In this document: positions 1 through 5,225 of the stretch, one piece after another
Layout of the letters: each line of letters starts with the position of its first letter
Numbering within the stretch: position 1 is the stretch's first letter
The notes under the pieces: model-generated
Databases searched by the model: none
What the model was told of the DNA's origin: nothing
The model's input: the letters and a program-made list of their open reading frames with translations, nothing else
Translations under genes and position numbers: made by a program
Assembly (NCBI GenBank): GCA_017622055.1
Contig: JAGARY010000179.1
Span: 1-6,225, forward strand
Length of the DNA stretch: 6,225 nt
Source of the DNA: Treponema sp.
GTDB lineage: Bacteria; Spirochaetota; Spirochaetia; Treponematales; Treponemataceae
Reading direction: 5' to 3'

Positions 1-281
1 ATCATGAACGTTATGATGGTTCTGGTTATGCAAATGGGTTAAAAGGCAAAGAAATTCCAATAAATGCAAGAATTATTGGTTTGGCAGATGCTTTTGATGC
101 TATGACTGCGAATCGTGTTTATAGAAAAAAATTAGACATTAATATTGTTATTGAAGAACTAAAGAAAGGAAAAGGTTCTCAATTTGATCCAGAACTTGTT
201 GATATTTTGTTAAATCTTATAGATTCCTCTGAAATAGATATAAGTAAAATATATAATAATATTGAAAAGGAAACTAAATAA
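1..281 (+). CDS. HD-GYP domain protein, C-terminal fragment (probable c-di-GMP phosphodiesterase)
   Basis: This is the last 93 codons (first full codon at 3) of a gene that begins before the window. HD-GYP proteins hydrolyse cyclic di-GMP in the cytoplasm with a di- or tri-metal centre. The fragment opens with HERYDGSGYANGLKG, the second half of the HHE-x-x-DG-x-GYP-x-GL signature; the split codon at 1-2 (?AT) fits the first His of HHE. It continues with EIPINARI, the ADAFDAMTANRVYR block and GSQFDPELV, all in family order, then a short polar tail. The proline of the naming GYP triad is alanine here. The metal-binding HD half and any sensor domain lie upstream, so the input signal is unknown. 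The gene ends nine bases before the BMP-type gene and is very likely co-transcribed with it. Family assignment is firm; enzymatic activity is inferred. Confidence 0.9.
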   Translation, partial: HERYDGSGYANGLKGKEIPINARIIGLADAFDAMTANRVYRKKLDINIVIEELKKGKGSQFDPELVDILLNLIDSSEIDISKIYNNIEKETK

Positions 282-284
282 GGA
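280..284 (+). promoter_or_regulatory. Ribosome binding site of the BMP-family gene
   Basis: AAGGA lies six bases before the ATG at 291 and overlaps the TAA stop (279-281) of the upstream HD-GYP gene. It fixes the start and supports coupled translation of the pair. Confidence 0.75.
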
Positions 285-290
285 ATAATT

Positions 291-1484
291 ATGAAGAAGA
301 AATATATAATAACAGTCATTACTTCAATTCTTATGGTTGTCCTTATTGCTGGAATTCAAAAAATTATTTTAGAAAAAAAAGAAAGCCGTTTTGTAAGAGT
401 TGGGGCTTTGTATGTAGGAGATTCAAGTAATACATATACTGGAAACTTTATTAAAGCTCAAAAAGCAATTGAAAAAAAATTTGGTAATCAAGTTGAATTT
501 ATACCAATGTTTAATGTTTTAGAAGGAAATTGTGAAAATAGTTTACAAATTCTTGTAGATAAAAAATGTGACATTATTTTTACAACAAGTTATGGTTATG
601 GTGGTATGGCAAAAGAATTTGCAAAAAAATATCCTAATATTCAGTTTTGTCATGCAACAGGAGATAATGCAAATATAGAACCTTTTGTTCCTAATTATCA
701 CACTTTTATGGGGCGCATTTATGAAGGAAGATACACGGCTGGTGTTGTTGCTGGGTTAAAATTGCAAGAATTAATTGATAAAGGGCAAATAAAAAAAGAA
801 GATGCCTTAATTGGCTATGTTGGTGCTTTTCCTTATGCAGAAGTTATATCTGGTTTTACAGCATTTTTCTTGGGAGTCCAATCTGTTGTTCCTAGTTCAA
901 AAATGATTGTAAAATATACAAATTCTTGGACAGATTTTGTAAAAGAAAAAAATTGTACAAAAGAATTAATAGATCAAGGTTGTATTGTTATTTCTCAGCA
1001 TTCAGATACAGCCGGTCCTGCAACAGCTTGTGAAGAAACTGATAGTACAAAAAATGTATTCTTAGTAAGTTATAATCAAAGTATGGCAGATGTTGCTCCA
1101 ACAACATATCTAATTGGTTCAAAAATAAATTGGACTCCTTATATGGTTGGTGCTGTAGAAGCTGTCTTAAATAACAAATCTATTGAAAAAAATGTTGATG
1201 CAGTATTTTTTAAAAATGATGCTTGTGCTGGTTTTGATAAAAACTGGGTTGAAATACTAGAATTAAATACTATAGTTGCAGCTGATGGTACAAAAGAAAA
1301 TATTGAAAAAATAAAAAAACAAATTAGTAAAGGTGAAATAGATGTTTTTAAAGGTGATTTTATTGGGGTAAATCCAGAAAATCCTCTTGATACAATAAAT
1401 TTAAATGTGCCATATAAAGAAAATTCATTTAGTTCAGCCCCTTCTTTTTCATATATATTAAAAGATAAAATCATTGTGCAATAA
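291..1484 (+). CDS. BMP/PnrA-family periplasmic binding protein, membrane-anchored
   Basis: The 397-residue protein belongs to the basic membrane protein family, whose studied members (e.g. treponemal PnrA/TmpC) bind nucleosides or purines in the periplasm. Visible family blocks are GALYVGDSSNTYTGNF (38-53), the TTSYGYGG...KKYPNIQF block (98-119), YEGRYTAGVVAGL (144-156), IGYVGAF (174-180), QHSDTAGPATACEE (236-249), VSYNQSMADVAP (259-270) and a C-terminal VFKGDFIGVNP (352-362). The HSDTAGP/SYNQSM variant differs from PnrA itself, so the exact ligand is open. Residues 5-22 form a hydrophobic segment after MKKK, but there is no lipobox cysteine and no clear AxA cleavage site, so it should stay as an N-terminal membrane anchor. 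No ABC permease or ATPase gene follows; the next gene is a separate barrel. Being in an operon with an HD-GYP gene suggests a sensory rather than a transport role, which is inference. Length is slightly above the family norm; no damage is seen. Confidence 0.88.
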   Translation: MKKKYIITVITSILMVVLIAGIQKIILEKKESRFVRVGALYVGDSSNTYTGNFIKAQKAIEKKFGNQVEFIPMFNVLEGNCENSLQILVDKKCDIIFTTSYGYGGMAKEFAKKYPNIQFCHATGDNANIEPFVPNYHTFMGRIYEGRYTAGVVAGLKLQELIDKGQIKKEDALIGYVGAFPYAEVISGFTAFFLGVQSVVPSSKMIVKYTNSWTDFVKEKNCTKELIDQGCIVISQHSDTAGPATACEETDSTKNVFLVSYNQSMADVAPTTYLIGSKINWTPYMVGAVEAVLNNKSIEKNVDAVFFKNDACAGFDKNWVEILELNTIVAADGTKENIEKIKKQISKGEIDVFKGDFIGVNPENPLDTINLNVPYKENSFSSAPSFSYILKDKIIVQ

Positions 1485-1507
1485 AAGTTTTGTTTTATTT
1501 TTTTTTT
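1480..1507 (+). terminator. Weak A/T-only hairpin with a long T tract
   Basis: AATAAAA (1480-1486) pairs with TTTTATT (1493-1499) around a GTTTTG loop, followed by an unbroken T run to 1507. The stem overlaps the stop codon of the BMP gene (1482-1484) and has no G-C pairs, so efficiency is doubtful. Confidence 0.4.
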
Positions 1508-1512
1508 GATAA

Positions 1513-1564
1513 GGGTAGGGCAACCCGTTTATAAGCATAAGGCTGTTTCCTATGACCTAAACCC
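1513..1564. other. Folded intergenic element of unknown identity with alternative pairings
   Basis: This G/C-richer island in very AT-rich DNA can fold two ways. In one, GGGT (1513-1516) pairs with ACCC (1523-1526), followed directly by a second hairpin in which GTTTA (1527-1531) pairs with TAAAC (1558-1562) and CATAAGG (1536-1542) pairs with CCTATG (1549-1554) with one bulged A and a CTGTTT loop. In the other, GGGTAGG (1513-1519) pairs with CCT and ACCC (1556-1558, 1561-1564), enclosing the same inner hairpin. A small ACAG-TTT-CTGT hairpin followed by five Ts lies at 1576-1590. It matches no riboswitch or ribozyme class I can recognise. It could be a structured RNA, a small repeat or a mobile-element remnant; strand is undecided. 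Confidence 0.4.
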
Positions 1565-1657
1565 ATTACTTTTGTACAGTTTCTGTTTTTAATGATTTTC
1601 TATTTTAATTTTTAATTCAAAATAACTTTTTTTTATAAAAATTTTACATATTTATTA

Positions 1658-1685
1658 TTTACTTTTTCTTGCAATTTGATATATT
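1658..1685 (+). promoter_or_regulatory. Extended -10 promoter for the beta-barrel gene
   Basis: TTTACT (1658-1663) and TATATT (1680-1685) are separated by 16 bases, and TG sits one base before the -10, giving TGATATATT. The preceding A/T tracts (about 1625-1660) resemble an UP element. Transcription would start near 1692, leaving a leader of about 80 nt. Confidence 0.55.
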
Positions 1686-1760
1686 TCTGTTATTCCTAAT
1701 TATTTTTGGTGAAAAACTAAATAATAAAAGAGGAATGATTGATTTATTTTTTTTCATTTC

Positions 1761-1765
1761 GGAGG
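1761..1765 (+). promoter_or_regulatory. Ribosome binding site that decides the barrel-gene start
   Basis: GGAGG stands five bases before ATG 1771. An in-frame ATG at 1735 is preceded by AGAGGA with essentially no spacer, and an in-frame TTG at 1669 has no site at all and precedes the predicted transcription start. Only the 1771 start gives a clean signal peptide. Confidence 0.85.
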
Positions 1766-1770
1766 ATATT

Positions 1771-2313
1771 ATGAAAAAATTAAAAGGACTTTTTGCTGCA
1801 CTTATTATGCTTTGTTCAACATCTGTTTTTGCAGGAGATTTTGACTGGTCTCAATGTTGGTGTAATTATGGTGGTGGAATTGAAAAAGGAGACATGATTG
1901 TAGACGTTGCAGTTGGTCTTAATGAAGGTTTCTTTACTGCATTTAATGGTGGTTGGGGAATTCCTTATGTTCACGCATCTTTTGATGTTGCAGTTCCAAT
2001 TTGGAAACTTCCATTTACATTTGGTGGTTCAGTTGGTGCAAACATTTCTGGTTGGGATTCTTATGTAAGTACATATATGAATGTTGCTGCACAAGTAAAA
2101 TATCATATAATGTTACCTGTTGAAAATCTTGATGTATATGCAGGAGTTCGCTTAGGTGCTAATCTTGCTTTCTCTAATGCATGGGATCCTTCTTTTGGAT
2201 TCTATGGGGATGGATTCCTTGGTGCACACTATTTCTTAAACGACAACTTCGGCTTTGTTGCTGAATTTGGTTATCCAGTTTGGTTAAAAGCTGGTATTTC
2301 TTTAAAATTCTAG
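1771..2313 (+). CDS. Small outer-membrane beta-barrel protein
   Basis: A 180-residue exported protein. MKKLKGLFAALIMLCSTSVFA is a classical signal peptide, with cleavage expected after VFA (residue 21); Cys15 is preceded by Leu and is not a convincing lipobox. The mature 159 residues alternate polar and hydrophobic/aromatic residues in about eight strands (roughly 40-50, 64-75, 80-92, 99-113, 119-134, 143-155, 159-169, 171-180) separated by Gly/Asn/Asp turns. The chain ends in Phe, the usual C-terminal signal for the Bam assembly machinery. This is the size and layout of an eight-stranded barrel such as the OmpA transmembrane or OmpW/OmpX type, which often serve as structural or adhesive surface proteins. 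A Cys-Trp-Cys motif (29-31) just after the cleavage site may form a disulphide. I do not recognise the specific family. It has its own promoter and terminator, so it is a single-gene unit. Confidence 0.8.
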   Translation: MKKLKGLFAALIMLCSTSVFAGDFDWSQCWCNYGGGIEKGDMIVDVAVGLNEGFFTAFNGGWGIPYVHASFDVAVPIWKLPFTFGGSVGANISGWDSYVSTYMNVAAQVKYHIMLPVENLDVYAGVRLGANLAFSNAWDPSFGFYGDGFLGAHYFLNDNFGFVAEFGYPVWLKAGISLKF

Positions 2314-2339
2314 TTTAGAAATTAGTTGAATTTATTTTG

Positions 2340-2401
2340 AAAACTGATTTGTTGTAAATCAAATATTTTTAAGTTTGATTTGTTGCGAATCAGTTTTTTT
2401 T
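2340..2401 (+). terminator. Long rho-independent terminator built from a duplicated hairpin motif
   Basis: AAAACTGATTTG (2340-2351) pairs with CGAATCAGTTTT (2386-2397, one G-U), then a symmetric TTG/TTG internal loop, then TAAATCAAA (2355-2363) pairs with TTTGATTTG (2374-2382, one G-U) around a 10-nt loop. Eight Ts run from 2394 to 2401. It lies 26 bases after the barrel-gene stop. Each arm is also a small palindrome by itself and the two arms are near-direct repeats (TGATTTGTTG at 2345 and 2376). Confidence 0.85.
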
Positions 2402-2402
2402 A

Positions 2403-2427
2403 TTTAGGGTTTATTACAAATCCTAAA
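2403..2427. repeat. Third hairpin related to the terminator motif
   Basis: TTTAGGGTTT (2403-2412) pairs with AAATCCTAAA (2418-2427) with one G-T, around an ATTAC loop. Its core GGTTTATTACAAATC resembles the GATTTGTTGTAAATC and GATTTGTTGCGAATC cores of the two terminator arms, making three related units in under 90 bases. Confidence 0.6.
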
Positions 2428-2429
2428 AA

Positions 2430-2472
2430 CGGACGAGTCAAGGCCTTGAGCAAAGCGTGCCTTGACCGGACG
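2430..2472. repeat. G/C-rich palindrome bracketed by 6-bp direct repeats
   Basis: GTCAAGGC (2437-2444) and GCCTTGAC (2459-2466) form a perfect 8-bp inverted repeat with a 14-base loop. CGGACG occurs immediately outside on each side (2430-2435 and 2467-2472, with one extra A on the left). Inside, CAAGGCCTTG (2439-2448) is itself a perfect palindrome that would compete with the large stem. Its composition is far more G/C-rich than the surroundings. This looks like a small dispersed palindromic repeat; no coding capacity. Confidence 0.65.
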
Positions 2473-2492
2473 TATTTTAAATTAAATAATTA

Positions 2493-2521
2493 TTGACAAA
2501 AAAATAAAATGAAATTATTTT
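2493..2521 (+). promoter_or_regulatory. Probable pflB promoter
   Basis: A perfect -35 hexamer TTGACA (2493-2498) is followed after 17 bases by TATTTT (2516-2521). Transcription would begin near 2529, giving a leader of roughly 240 nt before pflB. A weaker alternative is TTGTGA (2567-2572) with CATACT (2591-2596) at 18-base spacing. Confidence 0.6.
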
Positions 2522-2523
2522 AA

Positions 2524-2554
2524 TACTGTAAACATTACAAAAATGTTATGAGTA
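2524..2554. promoter_or_regulatory. Imperfect palindrome at the pflB transcription start, possible operator
   Basis: TACT (2524-2527) pairs with AGTA (2551-2554) and AACATT (2531-2536) with AATGTT (2542-2547), around the centre at 2539. It lies just downstream of the -10, where a repressor would block initiation, or it would form a hairpin at the 5' end of the mRNA. It is not a Crp/Fnr or Rex site as I know them. Confidence 0.4.
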
Positions 2555-2580
2555 CAAAAAATATGTTTGTGATAGAAAGA

Positions 2581-2614
2581 AATAAGCTTGCATACTAGCG
2601 TGCAAATTATTTTT
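2581..2614 (+). promoter_or_regulatory. Terminator-like hairpin in the pflB leader, possible attenuator
   Basis: AATAA (2581-2585) pairs with TTATT (2607-2611) and TTGCAT (2588-2593) with GTGCAA (2600-2605), around an ACTAGC loop. The helix runs into TTTTT (2610-2614). It sits between the predicted promoter and the ribosome binding site of pflB. Confidence 0.35.
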
Positions 2615-2653
2615 GTATCTTGAAGAAACCTGTTTATTGTATTATAGTAAAGG

Positions 2654-2751
2654 TGCCGATAGGAAAGTTTTTCCAGCTTTTTTCAAAATCATGAAGGAGT
2701 TTGAAGGAGCGTCGGTAAATTTAATATCTGAGGGAATCATAAAGGAGTCCC
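2654..2751 (+). ncRNA. Structured pflB leader: three-way junction plus repeated AAGGAG loops
   Basis: Hand folding gives an outer stem 2654-2660/2711-2717 (7 bp, two G-U), an inner hairpin GGAAA-GTT-TTTCC (2662-2674), and a second inner hairpin 2676-2687/2700-2710 (11 bp, one bulged T). They are joined by only single As (2661, 2675), a compact three-way junction. Downstream GGGA (2732-2735) pairs with TCCC (2748-2751). The two 12-nt loops are almost identical: ATCATGAAGGAG (2688-2699) and ATCATAAAGGAG (2736-2747). GGA occurs five times (2662, 2696, 2706, 2733, 2744), two of them in these loops, as in binding sites of CsrA-type regulators; that is inference. No known riboswitch consensus, including the ZTP ('pfl') class, is recognisable. 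Confidence 0.5.
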
Positions 2752-2759
2752 AAAGAAAA

Positions 2760-2764
2760 AGAGG
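2760..2764 (+). promoter_or_regulatory. Ribosome binding site of pflB
   Basis: AGAGG stands eight bases before ATG 2773. The three stronger-looking AAGGAG copies upstream (2694, 2704, 2742) are too far from this start to serve it directly, the nearest being 25 bases away. Confidence 0.65.
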
Positions 2765-2772
2765 TTTATATT

Positions 2773-5070
2773 ATGGATATGAGACCAGAATGGGAAGGAT
2801 TTAATCCTGACGGTTTATGGACAAGTGAAGTTAACGTTCGTGACTTTATTCAAGCTAACTACACACAGTATGATGGTGACGAATCTTTCTTAGCAGGACC
2901 TACTACTGCAACACAAAAGTTATTTGATGAACTTCAAAAGTTACAGAAAGCAGAATATACAAAGAAGTCTGTTGGTTTAGACGGAAAAGAAAGAAACGGT
3001 GTTCTTGATATGGACACAGATGTAATTACAAGTTTAACTTCTCACGCTGCAGGATACATTTGTCCTGAAGGTAAAGAATTAGAACAAGTAGTTGGTCTTC
3101 AAACAGACAAACCATTAAAAAGAGCGTTCATGCCTTATGGTGGTATTAAAATGGCTGAACAAGCTTGTGAAATGTACGGATACAAACCAAATCCAGAAAT
3201 TCACAAAATCTTTACAGAAAACCACAAAACACACTCAGACGCTGTATTTGATGTTTACACTCCAGAAATTCGTAAAGCACGTAAAGCACACATCTTAACA
3301 GGTTTGCCAGATACATACGGACGTGGACGTATTGTTGGTGACTATCGTCGTGTTGCTCTTTACGGTATTGATTACTTAATTGAACAAAAAGAACAAGACA
3401 GATTAAACTGCGGAAACGGAACAATGGTAGAAGATGTTATCCGTCTTCGTGAAGAAATTGCAGAACAAATCAAAGCTCTCAAAGGAATGAAAGCTATGGC
3501 TGCTCTTTATGGATTTGATATTTCAAAACCAGCTACAACAGCTAAAGAAGCATTCCAATGGTTATACTTTGGTTACCTTGCTGCAATCAAAACACAAAAC
3601 GGTGCAGCTATGTCTGTAGGACGTATTTCTACATTTTTGGACATCTACATTGAACGTGACCTTAAAAAAGGTATCTTAACAGAAGAAAAAGCTCAGGAAT
3701 TAGTTGACCACATGGTTATGAAATTCCGTATGGTTCGCTTCGCACGTATTGAATCTTACAACCAATTGTTCTCTGGTGACCCAATTTGGGCTACATTGGA
3801 AGTAGGTGGACTTGGACAAGATGGTCGTTCACAAGTAACAAAGAACGATTACCGTTTCCTCCACACATTGGAAAACATGGGATCTTCTCCAGAACCAAAC
3901 ATGACAGTACTTTACTCAAAACGTCTTCCAGACAATTTCCGTAAATATGCTGCAAAAATCTCTATTGATACATCATCTATCCAATACGAAAATGATGACA
4001 TCATGAGACCAATCTGGGGTGATGACTATTCAATTTGTTGTTGTGTATCTGCAACTCAAACTGGTAAAGAATTACAATTCTTCGGTGCTCGTGCTAACCT
4101 TGCTAAAGCATTACTTTACGCTATCAACGGTGGTAAAGATGAAGGTTGTGGTCTTACACCTTATGCACAAATTGGACCAGAATTACAACCAATCACTTCT
4201 GAATACCTTGATTATGATGAAGTTATTAGAAAATACGATTACATGCTCGAATGGTTATGTGACTTGTATGTAAATACATTGAACTTAATCCACTACATGC
4301 ATGATAAATATTACTATGAAGCTGCTGAACTTGCACTTATTGATACAGATGTTCGTCGTACATTTGCAACAGGTATTGCAGGATTCTCTCACGTTGTAGA
4401 CTCACTTTCTGCTATTAAATATGCAAAGGTTAAAGTTATTCGTGATGAAAAAGGTTTAGCTTGTGACTTCAAACCAGAAGGAGACTTCCCACGCTACGGT
4501 CAAGATGATGACAGAGCTGACGATATTGCTGTATGGTTACTTAAAACATTTATGTCAAAAATTAAGAAACACCCAACATACCGCAACGCAGAACCAACAA
4601 CATCTATCCTTACAATCACTTCTAACGTTGTTTACGGACACGCTACAGGTGCATTGCCAAACGGACGTCCTGCTGGTGCTCCATTCTCTCCTGGTGCTTC
4701 TCCATCTTACGGTGCAGAAACAAAAGGTTTGATTAAATCTTTGAACTCTGTTGCTAAAGTTCCTTACAAATATTCTTTGGACGGAATTTCAAATACACAG
4801 ACAATCAACCCATCTGCTTTGGGACATGACAAAGATGAACAAATTGGTAACTTGGTAAACATCTTAGACGGTTACTTCTCAAAAGGTTCACACCACTTGA
4901 ACGTAAACGTATTCGGTGTTGAAAAACTTAAAGATTGTCAAGCTCACCCAGAAAAACCTGAATATGCAAACTTTACAGTTCGTGTATCTGGATACGCTGT
5001 TCGCTTCATCAATCTTACAAAACAACAACAAGACGACGTTATTGCTCGTACTTGTCACGCAAGCCTCTAA
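2773..5070 (+). CDS. pflB: Pyruvate formate-lyase (formate C-acetyltransferase)
   Basis: The 765-residue protein aligns end to end with E. coli PflB (760 residues). It is a cytosolic glycyl-radical enzyme converting pyruvate and CoA to acetyl-CoA and formate in anaerobic fermentation. The start is fixed by the conserved N-terminus: EWEGF (6-10), EVNVRDFIQANYT, GDESFLAG (35-42). The catalytic cysteine pair is Cys423-Cys424 in SICCCVSATQTGK; Cys422 is an extra cysteine where E. coli has Ala. The pyruvate-binding arginine equivalent to Arg435 is Arg440 in FFGARANL. The radical glycine is Gly740 in RVSGYAVRF, 26 residues from the C-terminus. The large PFL domain covers most of the chain, with the glycine-radical domain at about 640-750. 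Codons here favour C-ending forms (TAC, AAC, GAC, TTC) far more than the BMP gene does, typical of a highly expressed gene. It is transcribed alone with a long leader; the radical-SAM activase needed to make the glycyl radical is not in the window. Confidence 0.98.
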   Translation: MDMRPEWEGFNPDGLWTSEVNVRDFIQANYTQYDGDESFLAGPTTATQKLFDELQKLQKAEYTKKSVGLDGKERNGVLDMDTDVITSLTSHAAGYICPEGKELEQVVGLQTDKPLKRAFMPYGGIKMAEQACEMYGYKPNPEIHKIFTENHKTHSDAVFDVYTPEIRKARKAHILTGLPDTYGRGRIVGDYRRVALYGIDYLIEQKEQDRLNCGNGTMVEDVIRLREEIAEQIKALKGMKAMAALYGFDISKPATTAKEAFQWLYFGYLAAIKTQNGAAMSVGRISTFLDIYIERDLKKGILTEEKAQELVDHMVMKFRMVRFARIESYNQLFSGDPIWATLEVGGLGQDGRSQVTKNDYRFLHTLENMGSSPEPNMTVLYSKRLPDNFRKYAAKISIDTSSIQYENDDIMRPIWGDDYSICCCVSATQTGKELQFFGARANLAKALLYAINGGKDEGCGLTPYAQIGPELQPITSEYLDYDEVIRKYDYMLEWLCDLYVNTLNLIHYMHDKYYYEAAELALIDTDVRRTFATGIAGFSHVVDSLSAIKYAKVKVIRDEKGLACDFKPEGDFPRYGQDDDRADDIAVWLLKTFMSKIKKHPTYRNAEPTTSILTITSNVVYGHATGALPNGRPAGAPFSPGASPSYGAETKGLIKSLNSVAKVPYKYSLDGISNTQTINPSALGHDKDEQIGNLVNILDGYFSKGSHHLNVNVFGVEKLKDCQAHPEKPEYANFTVRVSGYAVRFINLTKQQQDDVIARTCHASL

Positions 5071-5097
5071 TCAAATTAGTTAAAGCTTGTTAAGATT

Positions 5098-5130
5098 TCC
5101 TCTTGTAGTTTTCTGCAAGGGGATTTTTTT
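5098..5130 (+). terminator. Rho-independent terminator of pflB
   Basis: TCCTCTTGTAG (5098-5108) pairs with CTGCAAGGGGA (5113-5123), 11 bp with two G-U pairs, around a TTTT loop and followed by seven Ts (5124-5130). It lies 27 bases after the stop and separates pflB from the permease gene. Confidence 0.9.
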
Positions 5131-5181
5131 ATCCTCTAAAGTTATTCTCTGTTAGAATCTTGTTAAATTTTCTAATAATCA

Positions 5182-5210
5182 ATGACATTTTTTATTAAAA
5201 ACGTTATATT
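5182..5210 (+). promoter_or_regulatory. Promoter of the permease gene, implying a leaderless mRNA
   Basis: ATGACA (5182-5187) and TATATT (5205-5210) are exactly 17 bases apart, each matching five of six consensus positions. Initiation seven to ten bases after the -10 falls at 5217-5220, on or just before the ATG at 5220. Confidence 0.65.
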
Positions 5211-5212
5211 TC

Positions 5213-5225
5213 TAACATTATGTTA
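5213..5225. promoter_or_regulatory. Palindrome across the permease start codon
   Basis: TAACAT and ATGTTA form a perfect 6-bp inverted repeat around T5219, with the ATG inside the right arm. It coincides with the predicted transcription start, so it could be an operator; it may also be chance in A/T-rich DNA. Confidence 0.35.

Noticed and set aside
300..360. Lipoprotein signal in the BMP-family protein
   Set aside because: The first 35 residues contain no cysteine, so the lipidation typical of PnrA/TmpC is not possible.
1139..1474. Minus-strand and alternate-frame open frames (also 3212-3424, 4019-4273, 4463-4732, 5567-5785)
   Set aside because: All lie inside well-supported genes, have no ribosome sites or family features, and are shadows of the coding strand.
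1513..1564. Pistol-type ribozyme or integron attC site
   Set aside because: The GGGT-AGGGCA-ACCC hairpin resembles the first pistol helix but the required downstream complement of AGGGC is missing. The end boxes GTTTA/TAAAC are in the wrong arrangement for attC, and no cassette-like gene is bounded.
1669..1770. Longer N-terminus for the barrel protein from TTG 1669 or ATG 1735
   Set aside because: The GGAGG at 1761 and the clean signal peptide beginning at 1771 fix the start; the longer forms would bury the signal peptide and TTG 1669 precedes the likely transcription start.
2340..2427. CRISPR array
   Set aside because: The three related units are short, self-palindromic and adjacent without spacers; they form a terminator, and no cas gene is present.
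2654..2717. Known riboswitch such as ZTP (pfl motif), cobalamin, TPP, glycine or THF in the pflB leader
   Set aside because: The conserved core sequences of these classes, as I know them, are not present; only the gene context and a GGTGCC-like string suggest them.
2613..2804. 63-codon open frame ahead of and overlapping pflB
   Set aside because: It starts at a TTG with no ribosome site, overlaps the certain pflB start by 32 bases, resembles no family, and covers the structured leader. The internal ATG at 2691 also lacks a ribosome site.
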